NCBI RefSeq assembly: GCF_032884065.1
Contig: NC_088883.1
Coordinates: forward strand, 21,281,393 to 21,345,392
Reading direction: 5' to 3'
Length of the DNA: 64,000 nt
Source of the DNA: Artemia franciscana
Taxonomy: Eukaryota; Arthropoda; Branchiopoda; Anostraca; Artemiidae
The position numbers were made by a program, and so were the translations under genes. Within the stretch, counting starts at the first letter, position 1. Every line of letters starts with the position of its first letter. Below the pieces are notes generated by a model that searched no databases, had not been told where the DNA came from, and saw nothing but the letters and a program-made list of their open reading frames with translations. Of this stretch, positions 20,280 to 30,406 are shown piece after piece.

Positions 20280-21666
20280 TATAAAAATAAGTTGTATGTG
20301 TGTTATGTCTGTTACACTATGTCTTATTCATTTCTTTGTTAGTGGCTGGATTTATTAATTTAATATTAAAGTGATAGCCGTCGGCTCCATCCCAAAAAAT
20401 GATAGGATATTGTAAGGCATCGTAGCATCGATGAGTTTCAGCAATTCTTACCAACTGAGCGTTTTGCTTATGAAGAATAATATCTCGAGGTAAAAACTGA
20501 TCACCAACCATAGATTGCCACTTCATCGATAGTTGGAGCATTGTATCTACGCACATGTTGGCCAGGAGGCGTTTTGTCAGCGGAAATAACAATTTTATGC
20601 GTATCAGTAGGCATCACATCGATGGCCGTTTTGAACAGACGCACAAAATTATTATTTTCGTGGAAAAGATGTTGCAATTGGGAAATGATTGTCCTTTCAA
20701 CGTCGGGAGAAATTTCGCAACGTGCATTCAATTCAGAATTTCCATCACTGATGAAGTACAATTGTAAAAATTTATGATTCTCGTCTGAGAATGGTAGAAG
20801 GGACCCTGCTCTATGATAAATTTTCCCTTTTACTTTGAAAGTAGGCATAAATTGATCTGGATTTTCGATTTGAGCACCAAACGACGTCTTTTGGAAACAT
20901 GAGTTATATTTTTCTGATTTTTGATAAAAAAAAACGCTTAGATTCTGACGTAGTTCCAGTAAGCAAAGTCTTCAATGGCTCTGGGGGTGCAGCCAGTTGA
21001 GGAAGTTTAACTTTTCCTGAGGCGCAAGACATTCCCATTGTTTCACCATTAAATTTTAAGGCCTTGTAGTAGGGACAAATTTTAGACATAGTCCCGATTT
21101 GAACACATCTACTATAATCGTCGACTGGGCTGTACCTGAATGCCATGCGATGATTTTCACGTTGCTCTTGTGATTCCTCGGCGCGATTTGTCTTGGCATT
21201 ATCTCTTGAAGCCGCAAGCCTGTTTTCACGTTGCTCTTGTGATTCCTCGGCACGCCATTCTTTTTTCACTTTCTCTTTTAGCAGCAAGTCTGGTTACGCG
21301 TTGTTCTGGTAATTCCTCGACACGCCTTAGTTGACGGAAATTGCACATTCCTAATCTGGCATTATCTCTTGAAGCCGCAAGCCTGTTTTATTGCTGTTCT
21401 TGTGATTCCTCGGCACGCTTTCTTTTCTTACTTTCTCTATCAGCAGCAAGTTTTTTGGCATAGACACTTTGAGCAGCTTCCTCGGCTGTTGCCGAGGAAT
21501 TTTTCCGTCCACGATCTTCTTACAATTAAAAATTTGTCTTTGAACGAATTTCTTAAATACCTTTAATGACATCATCGTCATAACAAACATGACGACAACT
21601 AACTTCATGACGACATGATGACATGACGTCAGTCGACAGACATAACACACATACAACTTATTTTAC
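20280..21666 (-). pseudogene. Truncated Helitron Rep block (arm 1)
   Basis: Minus-strand fragment covering the repeat region, the CPYCKALKFNGET Cys region and Rep up to about residue 445, ending after [11 protein letters not shown]. It stops before the HUH motif. Frameshifts occur near 20,590, 20,900 (homopolymer) and 21,290. Both ends carry the same ~31 bp Helitron 5'-terminal sequence in inverted orientation (20,280-20,311 and 21,636-21,666). No function expected. Confidence 0.75.
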
Positions 21667-21695
21667 ATATATACTTATTTTTATATATATAGATA

Positions 21696-22197
21696 GATTC
21701 TAAAGAAAGATGTTCCAATGAAGACGGATATACTTGCCCGCTTTGGAGAGTTAAAAGGGATTATTTAGTGCATTGCTTGAGCCGGTGCCAGGGGCTCTCT
21801 ACGATAAGGGAAGGGGTATTTGGAAATAATAACTTGATACTTCCAGGTGTCTTTAATAGTATATCACCTCAGTTTATTTGTAGAGTGGCAACGTATCTGG
21901 AAATTTTGTTAAATAAAAAAATAATAATAAATAAATAAATAAATAAAAAAAATTTCAGCACAAAGTAAATGTAATGTTTTATTTATGTCTTTTTCGGAGT
22001 GTTAAGCTTTTTTTCAATGACCTTTTACCAAGTATTAAGTACTAATATTAGATTAATGTAGTTTCATTTAAGTGTTTGATGATGATCGCTGATTTTATGT
22101 TATTCGTGTCTTTCGTTTATATTATTGTACTGTGTTCATGGCTGTAAATTTGGCTTTAAAATACACTTATCTATCTATCCATCTATATTTCAGTTTT
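21696..22197 (+). pseudogene. LINE 3' end: zinc-knuckle C-terminus and 3' UTR (arm 1)
   Basis: An 80-codon open frame from 21,696 to the stop at 21,936-21,938 reads CSNEDGYTCPLWRV then LVHCLSRCQGLSTIRE, the C-x-C-H-C arrangement seen at the C-termini of many Jockey/CR1-type LINE reverse transcriptases. A ~230 bp UTR-like stretch then ends in a (TATC)n tail. The reverse transcriptase itself is absent. The other arms carry an in-frame stop (GTTTAA) just after the CPLWR codons. Confidence 0.55.
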
Positions 22198-22862
22198 ATT
22201 GCTGAGAATTAATTAAAAAATAAACTTTTTCAACAAAATACGTTTTTCAAGGAAATTGAAGAGCTCCATTAAACCTAAAAGGAGCAAAAATAAAATAATC
22301 TACAAGCGTAAACCTACCACAGATCAGAATCAATAAATAAACCATACCAAAAACTGACAGAAATTGCAATAAATAACTGAGTCGAAATCAAAACGAGCAG
22401 AAATTAACATGATTAGGGCTCACAACCCCTATGACTTTTCAAGGCCAGAACACAATTTGCACTCTACTGAAAAAGAATAAATGAATGTGTATCGTCAGTT
22501 TAATATCCATATATTCATATTCATTCTTTAAATCTTAATGATTTTGTGTTTATTAAAGTTATTACAGTGAAGACATTAAATTTTTTTCTTTAAAGTGCAA
22601 ATTATGTTCAAGTCTTTGAGTAGGCATAAGGGTTGTGAGCCCTAATCATGTTATTTTCTGTTCGTTTTAAGTTTGACTCGGTTATTTATTGTAATCTCTA
22701 TTTGTTTTGGGTTTCATTTACACATTGATGCTGATGTGTGGTAGTTTAACGCTTGGTAGATTATTTGATACTATTTTTGCTCATTTTTGGTTAATGGAGC
22801 TCTTTTCTTTTCCTTGAAAAACTTAATTTGTGGAAAAAGTTTTGTAGTTAATTGTCAGTAAT
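22198..22862. repeat. 665 bp fold-back element (arm 1)
   Basis: The two ~280 bp halves are diverged inverted copies of each other, recognisable by AGCTCCATTAA, CATGATTAGGGCTCACAACC and their complements. The ends are ATTGCTGAGAATTAA and TTAATTGTCAGTAAT. No ORF. Resembles a fold-back/MITE-type element of unknown superfamily; target-site duplication not clear. Confidence 0.6.
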
Positions 22863-22872
22863 AAACAAATAT

Positions 22873-23184
22873 TTATTGGGAGATAAAACATTTCTTTGGG
22901 TCCTTTTTATTATAGAAACAATAAGACCTATGCTTATCAACATCTGTGAAGGGTGGGACAGTTTCTTTTTTTTTACCATGAACATATAAAAAAATCATTT
23001 TCAGAATTGTTGCTGGTGTTCCTGTAATTATTTTGTACTTGAGAGTTGTTTTTCCATTTTTTAGTTGGAAACCTGGAAAAATTACACCGAAGTTTATTTT
23101 TCTGTGAATCAGGGTGTTTTGGAGTATATATTTTCGGAAGGGGCAGGGTGTCATTTTATTTCTGAAATTTTTATCACAATACAA
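22873..23184 (-). CDS. Conserved hypothetical ORF, 103 aa (arm 1)
   Basis: Not recognised. Reads NFGVIFPGFQLKNGKTTLKY in the middle and ends in a basic, Cys-containing tail. The frame is intact only here; in arms 2 to 5 poly(A) length changes break it after the TILKM codons, so it is probably the relic of an exon or transposon ORF. AATAAATATT follows the stop. Confidence 0.3.
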   Translation of the reverse strand: MYCDKNFRNKMTPCPFRKYILQNTLIHRKINFGVIFPGFQLKNGKTTLKYKIITGTPATILKMIFLYVHGKKKETVPPFTDVDKHRSYCFYNKKDPKKCFISQ

Positions 23185-23544
23185 AGCTTGGTCTCCTAGT
23201 AATTCTTATTAAGACTAGTGAGCATAGAAAAAGAGCATAGGTTGATACCGCTTATATATGCGTATAGTTTTGGAACCTTTCAACTATGCTGAACAAATGG
23301 CTATCTCAAAAAATATTTTGGAAAAAGGGGGTGTGTGACGGGGGCTAATAGCCCTCCAGTTCTTTAAGTCACACAAAAAAGAGAACTAGAAATTTTAATT
23401 TGCATTCAAATGAGCCCTCTCCTGGTGTTCTAGGACTATTGGTTCGATGCAATCATCCATGGTAAAAAAAACAAAAAAAACACAAATCCATGATCTTTCT
23501 TCTGGCTCATTGGGAGGTGTAATGGACCACTATTTAAAAAAAAA

Positions 23545-23712
23545 ATTATAGTTAGCTTTCTGTATGATTTATTCGATTGATTTTTTTTTTAGCTAGCTTC
23601 CTGCATGATTTATTCGATTGAAATTTGTTTTTAGTTAGCTTCCAGTATGATTTATTCGATTGAAAAATATTTTTTTTAGTTAGCTTCCAGTATGATTTAT
23701 TTTATTGACTAA
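23545..23712. repeat. Four-copy ~43 bp tandem repeat (arm 1)
   Basis: Units of TTAGCTTCCTGTATGATTTA plus TTCGATTGA and a T-rich linker, four copies here and three in the other arms. Confidence 0.8.
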
Positions 23713-23980
23713 TGAATCTATGAAAATCGCTATTATATTGTGGAAAATCAATAGATTTAGAAAAAAAAAGTAGAAATTCCTTAAAACCTCCAAGACTTGC
23801 ATAAATCCCTAAAAATCCCCAAATCCCTAAATGAAAAAGTTTGCCCTTAAAAGACCTCAGAAATCCTAAAATAGGGGGGAAATCCCTAGAATGGAAACAC
23901 TGGTACCATCGGCTCCGAGCAAAAATAATCTTTTATTCGCGTCACATCTTTCTCCACCCACTCATATAGTATTCTTGATT
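23713..23980. other. Non-coding AT-rich linker (arm 1)
   Basis: Contains short CCCTAAA/TCCCTAAAT-like words (23,800-23,895) but no recognisable gene or element end; conserved in all arms. Confidence 0.4.
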
Positions 23981-24784
23981 TTACCAAGCCAGTGCTACCC
24001 GTTCCTGTTCCAAATGTCTGATACTTAAGTTTTTCTCTTTTCCGCTGATTTTACTATTATTTGTAAACTGAAAATAAGAAATTAAGGGAAAATGGTCAGA
24101 ACCAGCAAAATGCACTACCTCAAGGTTTGGGGACTCAGGTGCGAGCTTACTGTCCACCAAAACATAATCAATAACACTAAAATTCATTCCGGAAATACAA
24201 GTAAACTCACAACGTCCCACATCATTTTCAAACCTTCCATTTCCAATGACTAGACCAAATTCTCCGCAAATGCCCAACAACTTCCTTCCCCATTGGTTAA
24301 CTTTTCTTTTCACATCTTGGCTAGTTCTTGGAATTTTGTAGCTTTCTGGAATCCTCCATGAACTATGTTTAACACTATGTTTTTTCACTATGTTTCCTCC
24401 GTAAGTGTTCTAACTCATTTTCAATCAAAGTCTACGTATCTTCTTTCATATAACTACTATTCTGTGGAGCAACATATATGCAACCTAGGACTATCTTCAA
24501 TCCATCATGACACTTAAGGTTTACCCAAATAATGTTCTCAAATTTACTTTCTATTCTATGACAAACTTCGAAACTCTGTTTTTCATAAAAACCGCGACTC
24601 CAACGTAAAAACGTACTTTATGGGAAATTTGCCGGTCAGCACGAAAAACTGTGTAATCTTTAACCGACAGATCCTCCGAAGGCGGGGACAATGTCTCAAT
24701 TAAACATGTTACATCACACTTCAAAAAAGACTCATTTAGACATTGTTGTTTTCTACTCATTAGGCCTTGGACGTTCCATGTCAT
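23981..24784 (-). pseudogene. LINE AP-type endonuclease domain (arm 1)
   Basis: N-terminal endonuclease of a non-LTR retrotransposon ORF2, read on the minus strand from 24,784: TWNVQGLMSRKQQ, then CLIETLSPP with the catalytic-type ET, then the C-terminal motifs SVIDYVLVDS and SDHFPLISYF. In this family the enzyme nicks target DNA for reverse transcription. The middle is broken by a stop after KFVIE (24,551) and by frameshifts, and the expected DFN motif is not found. It lies 30 bp downstream of the ORF1-like frame, as expected for a two-ORF LINE. No RT follows. Confidence 0.65.
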
Positions 24785-24814
24785 AAACTGAATTTGTTGT
24801 GCACGGCTTACTTC

Positions 24815-25273
24815 CTATTCCTCGAAGTTGAAAGGGCTCCTTCGTCTATTTCTGAGTGAGCGGCGGGGAGGTTCTCGACCAAGGCCCCGATTTGGTGGGT
24901 CACGAGTTACGTTCCTACGATCCTGCCTGTGACGATCTCCGGGGCTGATTATCTCTTCTAAACCTCCTTTGCTGGTGACTCTGCTACTTCCGGGTTTCTT
25001 ACCGTCTGCCTGGCTAACAGCCTGGTTGTGTGTGAAACTATCGCAACGAATATCCGAGTTTACCTCTGATATTTGATCCTCGCCTTTGCTTTCCATTTCC
25101 GCGTTAGAGTCAGTGTACTCTTGCACTTGAGATCGTGCTAACTCTTTTGTTTTATTTCTTCCATTTTTTCTAACTTTTCCTGATTCATGTTCGCACGTGA
25201 ACAATTCACCGTCCACAAATAAATGAGGGCCCCTGAATTTCACCTCACGGTCCTCTTTGATTGCTTTCTGCAA
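24815..25273 (-). CDS. LINE ORF1-like C-terminal part, 152 aa (arm 1)
   Basis: Starts QKAIKEDREVKFRGPHLFVD, then a polar linker, and ends in an Arg-rich tail (PPRRSLRNRRRSPFNFEE) suited to binding nucleic acid. It sits just upstream of the endonuclease on the same strand, so an ORF1 protein (RNA chaperone) is the best guess. Stops between 25,274 and 25,363 separate it from the N-terminal part. Confidence 0.45.
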   Translation of the reverse strand: MQKAIKEDREVKFRGPHLFVDGELFTCEHESGKVRKNGRNKTKELARSQVQEYTDSNAEMESKGEDQISEVNSDIRCDSFTHNQAVSQADGKKPGSSRVTSKGGLEEIISPGDRHRQDRRNVTRDPPNRGLGREPPRRSLRNRRRSPFNFEE

Positions 25274-25363
25274 AAGGGGTTTCAGAGGGTTGCGAACAAT
25301 TCTCTAGGCCCGTGTTTAGCCCGGAGCTAGGGAGATACCGCAACTCTCGAAGCGAACCGAGTT

Positions 25364-25811
25364 TCACAAAATCAAATCTCGCAAATATCTTGTTGTGAAC
25401 TTCGCTAAAACTGGAAGGATTTCTCCCTGTTTTTTAGTGTTCAAGCGGAATGCGCCATTTATGTCCCATCTCCTGATCTCAATATGTGGCAAACAGCCGG
25501 AAATAACCTCATTTATTTCCTCTGCAAGTGATCCGCTAGGTGGGTTGAGGGGTTTAAAGTTATGAAAAATCAGGTTTGCCTGTTTTGCTTCTTTTTTTAA
25601 CCACTCTGTGCACCTCTGCGATTCATCTATCTTTTTTTTTCTGGATGTCCTCCGTGGTTTTCGACTGTGACGCCTCATTTTGCTCCATTTGGAAGGAAAT
25701 AATCTGCAGTTCTTCCGCTATCGACGCGAGCTTAGAAGGGCCCCCAAGCTGATTTTCTATATTTTTAAACGCTCTAAAATATTCAGTTGTTTTTTCCTGC
25801 TGAACAGACAT
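25364..25811 (-). pseudogene. LINE ORF1-like N-terminal part
   Basis: ATG at 25,809-25,811 gives MSVQQEKTTEYFRAFKNIEN; the frame shifts in the poly-T run near 25,630 and continues as SQRCTEWLKKEAKQAN and FRLNTKKQGEILPVLAKFT. A helical N-terminus followed by an RRM-like block is the usual LINE ORF1 layout. The copy at 58,664 has no frameshift in the run. Confidence 0.5.
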
Positions 25812-25879
25812 TTTCGCTATTTAAAACTAATACTTATCTCGAATAGGGACAGACCTACGCAAGCAGTGGCAATCACTTT

Positions 25880-26224
25880 GTGGTCAGTGGCTCGATGGGA
25901 CGTTGGACCTGCCTGGCTTATTTCCCACCATACTCCGACATCCAACAAATCTGGTCTAGAATTTCACAATTATTCGGAAACAGAAAAAGTCGTTCTGCAG
26001 TTTCCAAGCCTTCTTTATTGCGTATATATTTCACTTGTTGCGAAACTTTAATAATCACAGACAGTCACCGTATTCCAAATGTAATTTATTCCAAAGTTAA
26101 ATCCTGTTTAAAAATTATATTGATGCTCACAGGTCAAATGCCAAACGATAACTGGATAACAATAGAATTTTTCAAAACAATATCTCCCCTCTTGCATAAC
26201 AGGCTAACTTCTACGAAACTTTAA
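25880..26224 (+). CDS. Hypothetical ORF in spacer S, 114 aa
   Basis: Not recognised. It lies opposite and upstream of the LINE ORF1 start, in what could be the LINE's 5' UTR. Kept open in all three S copies (42,543-42,887; 59,178-59,522), but the copies are nearly identical in DNA, so conservation says little. Confidence 0.2.
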   Translation: MVSGSMGRWTCLAYFPPYSDIQQIWSRISQLFGNRKSRSAVSKPSLLRIYFTCCETLIITDSHRIPNVIYSKVKSCLKIILMLTGQMPNDNWITIEFFKTISPLLHNRLTSTKL

Positions 26225-26306
26225 CTTGTAAATAAGATTATATTTTAGATACATCTTTGTATAAGAGAAAAGGGACATTTATCTGAAAAGAAAGGATCAC
26301 GGGCCT

Positions 26307-26664
26307 GAAAAAATGGAAGAAATAAAACAAAAGAGTTAGCACGATCTCAAGTGCAAGAGTACACTGACTCTAACGCGGAAATGGAAAGCAAAGGCGAGGA
26401 TCAAATATCAGAGGTAAACTCGGATATTTGTTGCGATAGTTTCACACACGACCAGGCTGTTAGCCAGGCAGACGGTAAGAAACCCGGAAGTAGCAGAGTC
26501 ACCAGCAAAGGAGGTTTAGAAGAGATAATCAGCCCCGAAGATCGTCACAGGCAGGATCGTAACTCGTGACCCACCAAATCGGGGCCTTGGTCGAGAACCT
26601 CCCCGCCGCTCACTCAGAAATAGACGAAGGAGCCCTTTCAACTTCGAGGAATAGGAAGTAAGCC
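26307..26664 (+). pseudogene. LINE ORF1-like C-terminal part (arm 2)
   Basis: Inverted copy of 24,815-25,170, joined at 26,306/26,307 to spacer S, so it lacks the N-terminal third. The frame stops at 26,567-26,569 through a small deletion at GTAACTCGTG. Confidence 0.6.
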
Positions 26665-26684
26665 GTGCACAACAAATTCAGTTT

Positions 26685-27494
26685 ATGACATGGAACGTCC
26701 AAGGCCTAATGAGTAGAAAACAACAATGTCTAAATGAGTCTTTTTTGAAGTGTGATGTAACATGTTTAATTGAGACATTGTCCCCGCCTTCGGAGGATCT
26801 GTCGGTTAAAGATTACACGGTTTTTCGTGTTGACCGGCAAATTTCCCATAACGTACGTTTTTACGTTGGAGTCGCGGTTTTTATGAAAAACAGAGTTTCG
26901 AAGTTTGTCATAGAATAGAAAGTAAATTTGAGAACATTATTTGGGTAAACCTTAAGTGTCATGATGGATTGAAGATAGTCCTAGGTTGCATATATGTTGC
27001 TCCACAGAATAGTAGTTATATGAAAGAAGATGCGTAGACTTTGATTGAAAATGAGTTAGAACACTTACGGAGGAAACATAGTGAAAAAACATAGTGTTAA
27101 ACATAGTGTTATGGAGGATTCCAGAAAGCTACAAAATTCCAAGAACTAGCCAAGATGTGAAAAGAAAAGTTAATGTAACCAATGGGGAAGGAAGTTGTTG
27201 GGCATTTGCGGAGAATTTGGTCTAGTCACTGGAAATGGAAGGTTTGAAAATGATGTGGGACGTTGTGAGTTTACTTGCATTTCCGGAATGAATTTTAGTG
27301 TTATTGATTATGTTTTGGTGGACAGTAGGCTCGCACCTGAGTCCCCAAACCTTGAGGTAGTGCATTTTGCTGGTTCTGACCATTTTCCCTTAATTTATAA
27401 TTTTCAGTTGACAAATAATAGCAAAATCAGCGGAAAAAAGAAAAACTTAAGTATCAGACATTTGGAACAGGAACGGGTAGCGCTGGCCTGGTAA
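26685..27494 (+). pseudogene. LINE AP-type endonuclease domain (arm 2)
   Basis: Same motifs as arm 1 (TWNVQGL, LIETL, VIDYVLVDS, SDHFPL), with stops after KFVIE and in the middle; 27,195-27,494 is the open C-terminal half. Confidence 0.65.
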
Positions 27495-27766
27495 AATCAA
27501 GAATACTATATGAGTGGGTGGAGAAAGATATGACGCGAATAAAAGATTATTTTTGCTCGGAGCCGATGGTACCAGTGTTTCCATTCTAGGGATTTCCCCC
27601 TATTTTAGGATTTCTGAGGTCTTTTAAGGGCAAACTTTTTCATTTAGGGATTTGGGGATTTTTAAAGATTTATGCAAGTCTTGGAGGTTTTAAGGAATTT
27701 CTACTTTTTTTTCTAAATCTAGTGATTTTCCACAATATAATAGCGATTTTCATAGATTCATTATTC

Positions 27767-27895
27767 AATAAAATAAATCATACAGGAAGCTAACTAAAAC
27801 AAATATTTTTCAATCGAATAAATCATACAGGAAGCTAACTAAAAAAAAAAATTCAATCGAATACATCATACAGAAAGCTAACTATAATTTTTTTT
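27767..27895. repeat. Three-copy ~45 bp tandem repeat (arm 2)
   Basis: TCATACAGGAAGCTAACTAA units with TTCAATCGAATA linkers. Confidence 0.8.
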
Positions 27896-28113
27896 TTAAA
27901 TAGTGGTCCATTACACCTCCCAATACGTGCCAAATTAGCATTTATGTAAATATACTGCCTTTGAAACTTCCGATTTCTCACTATATCAGATATAGATCTC
28001 AGAGTGTTATCATTAAGAGGATAAGCGAACATAGTGAAACAAAAATTGCAAATATGTTTTATACTTCCTATTTCACAACATTTGCTAGGGTCGATTTTTT
28101 TCTTCATATTCAA
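27853..28113 (-). CDS. Hypothetical ORF, 86 aa, repeated in arms 2 to 5
   Basis: Not recognised. Reads KIDPSKCCEIGSIKHICNFC near the start. Two Cys pairs (CC and CNFC) might suggest metal binding. The opposite strand also has an open 95-codon frame ending at a splice-donor-like site, so it is uncertain which strand, if any, is coding. Arm 1 lost this region in its ~670 bp deletion. Confidence 0.25.
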   Translation of the reverse strand: MNMKKKIDPSKCCEIGSIKHICNFCFTMFAYPLNDNTLRSISDIVRNRKFQRQYIYINANLARIGRCNGPLFKKKIIVSFLYDVFD

Positions 28114-28140
28114 TGTTTATTACTCTCTATAATCTATCAG

Positions 28141-28700
28141 TTCCAAATTAGATCTTCTTCTGTTGAAACCTTTGAAAGTAGATTGGATATGAATACACCC
28201 TCTACATCCGCAAACAGATCAGAAATGGAGTCATTGAAAAAAAGGTAGGTGTAAATTACATATAATTTTCCGAACGAAAAACAATAAATTATTGAAAAGG
28301 AAAATAGGACTTAGTACTTTTCACAATAGGATGTGTAATATAACTAGATAGGTTTAATAGATTATAGTTCGATCATTGAAGTCGGTAGGGACTAAGGGGA
28401 TGGGGTATCTAGGGATAGTTTCATGGTTTTAGATTTTGCTTCTAATACCTAATCAATTTCAAATAATTCTCTAAATTCTCTTGTTTGTAATTGAAATGCC
28501 TAATAAGCACGAATAACTTCCTATTCTATATAGGTTCCAAATTCTTAGATGCACAAAATACTGGATTTGCATTTTTGCCAGAAGAAAGATCATGGATTTG
28601 TGTTTTTTTTTACCATGGATGATTGCATCGAACCAATAGTCCTAGAACACCAGGAGAGGGCTCATTTGAATGCAAATTAAAATTTCTAGTTCTCTTTTTT
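28141..28700 (+). other. Possible two-exon gene fragment (arm 2)
   Basis: 28,141-28,244 is an open 104 bp stretch (SSSVETFESRLDMNTPSTSA) between an acceptor-like TAATCTATCAG and a donor-like AAAG|GTAGGT. A second acceptor-like TCTATATAG at 28,533 precedes an open stretch reading KFLDAQNTGFAFLPEERSW in another phase. The phases do not join cleanly, so this is a hint of captured host exons, not a gene model. Confidence 0.2.
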
Positions 28701-28891
28701 GTGTGACTTACAGAATTGGAGGGCTATTAGCCCCCGTCACGCACCCCCTTTTTCCAAAATATTTTTTTGAGATAGCCATTTGTTCAGCATAGTTGAAAGG
28801 TTCCAAAACTATACGCATATATAAGCGGTATCAACCTATGCTCTTTTTCTATGCTCACTAGTCTTAATAAGCATTACTAGGAGACCAAGCT

Positions 28892-29110
28892 TTGTATTGT
28901 GAGAACAATTTCAGAAATAAAATGACATTCAATATGCCCTGCCCCTTCCGAAAATATACTCCAAACACCCTGATTCACAGAAAAATAAACTTCGGTGTAA
29001 TTTTTCCAGGTTTCCAACTAAAAAATGGAAAAACAACTCTCAAGTACAGAATAATTACAGGAGCACCAGCAACAATTTTGAAAATGATGTTTTTTATATG
29101 TTCATGGTAA
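28892..29110 (+). pseudogene. Conserved hypothetical ORF, broken (arm 2)
   Basis: Counterpart of the 103-residue ORF of arm 1; the frame ends early at a stop near the TTCATGGTAAAA run. Confidence 0.3.
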
Positions 29111-29218
29111 AAAAAAAAACTGTCCCACCCTTCACAGATGTTGATAAGCATAGGTCTTATTGTTTCTATAATAAAAAGGATCCAAAGAAATATTTTATCT
29201 CCCAATAAATATTTGTTT

Positions 29219-29883
29219 ATTACTGACAATTAACTAAAAAACGTTTTCCACAAATTAAGTTTTTCAAGGAAAAGTAAAGAGCTCCATTAACCAATAATTA
29301 GCAAAAATAGTATCAAATAATCTACCAAGCGTAAAACTACCACACATCAGCATCAATGTGTAAATGAAACCCAGAACAAATAGAGATTACAATAAATAAC
29401 CGAGTCAAACTTAAAACGAACAGAAAATAACATGATTAGGGCTCACAACCCTTATGCCTACTCAAAGACCTGAACATAATTTGCGCTTTAAAGAAAAAAT
29501 TTAATGTTTTCACAGTAATAACTTTAATAAACACGAAATCATTAAGATTTAAAGAATGAATATGAATATATGGATATTAAACTGACGATACACATTCATT
29601 TATATTTTTTTCAGTAGAGTGCAAATTGTGTTCTGGCCTTGAAAAGTCATAGGGGTTTTGAGCCCTAATCATGTTAATTTCTGCTCGTTTTGATTTCGAC
29701 TCAGTTATTTATTGCAATTTCGGTCAGTTTTTGGTATGGTTTATTTATTGATTCTGATTTGTGGTAGGTTTACGCTTGTAGATTATTTTATTTTTGCTCA
29801 TTTTAGGTTTAATGGAGCTCTTCAGTTTCCTTGAAAAACGTATTTTGTTGAAAAAGTTTATTTTTTAATTAATTTTCAGCAAT
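29219..29883. repeat. 665 bp fold-back element (arm 2)
   Basis: Same element as 22,198-22,862 in the opposite orientation; ends ATTACTGACAATTAA and TTAATTTTCAGCAAT. Confidence 0.6.
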
Positions 29884-30375
29884 AAAATTGAAATATAGAT
29901 GGATAGATAGATAAGTGTATTTTAAAGCCAAATTTACAGCCATGAACACAGTACAATAATATAAACGAAAGACACGAATAACATAAAATCAGCGATCATC
30001 ATCAAACACTTAAATGAAACTACATTAATCTAATATTAGTACTTAATACTTGATAAAAGGTCATTGAAAAAAAAGCTTAACACTCCGAAAAAGACATAAA
30101 TAAAACATTACATTTACTTTGTGCTGACATTTTTTATTTATTTATTATTTTTTTTTATTTAACAAAATTTCCAGATACGTTGCCACTCTAAAAATAAACT
30201 GAGGCGATATACTATTAAAGACACCTGGAAGTATCAAGTTATTATTTCCAAATACCCCTTCCCTTATCGTAGAGAGCCCCTGGCACCGGCTCAAGCAATG
30301 CACTAAATAATCCCTTTAAACTCTCCAAAGCGGGCAAGTATATCTGTCTTCATTGGAACATCTTTCTTTAGAATC
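29884..30375 (-). pseudogene. LINE 3' end (arm 2)
   Basis: Minus-strand copy of the C-x-C-H-C LINE terminus and its (TATC)n-tailed UTR; an in-frame stop follows the CPLWR codons. Confidence 0.55.
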
Positions 30376-30406
30376 TATCTATATATATATAAAAATAAGT
30401 ATATAT

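Larger units (their letters stand above)
20145..25170 (-). repeat. Arm 1 of the palindromic array
   Basis: First of five copies of the composite module, minus orientation. Inverted match to 26,307-32,003: coordinates sum to 52,146 in the outer part and about 51,475 inside, the difference being a ~670 bp deletion near 23,512 present only here. It lacks the RTE-like insertion found in arms 3 and 5. Confidence 0.85.
25171..26306. repeat. Spacer S, copy 1, at the hinge between arms 1 and 2
   Basis: 1,136 bp present once between the inverted arms and repeated in the same orientation at 41,829-42,969 and about 58,465-59,603. It holds the ORF1 N-terminal part and a 114-codon plus-strand ORF. Confidence 0.8.

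Noticed and set aside
27961..28248. 95-codon plus-strand ORF as a complete protein
   Set aside because: It overlaps an opposite 86-codon frame, and its only exon-like part begins at an acceptor-like site at 28,141; kept only as a possible exon.
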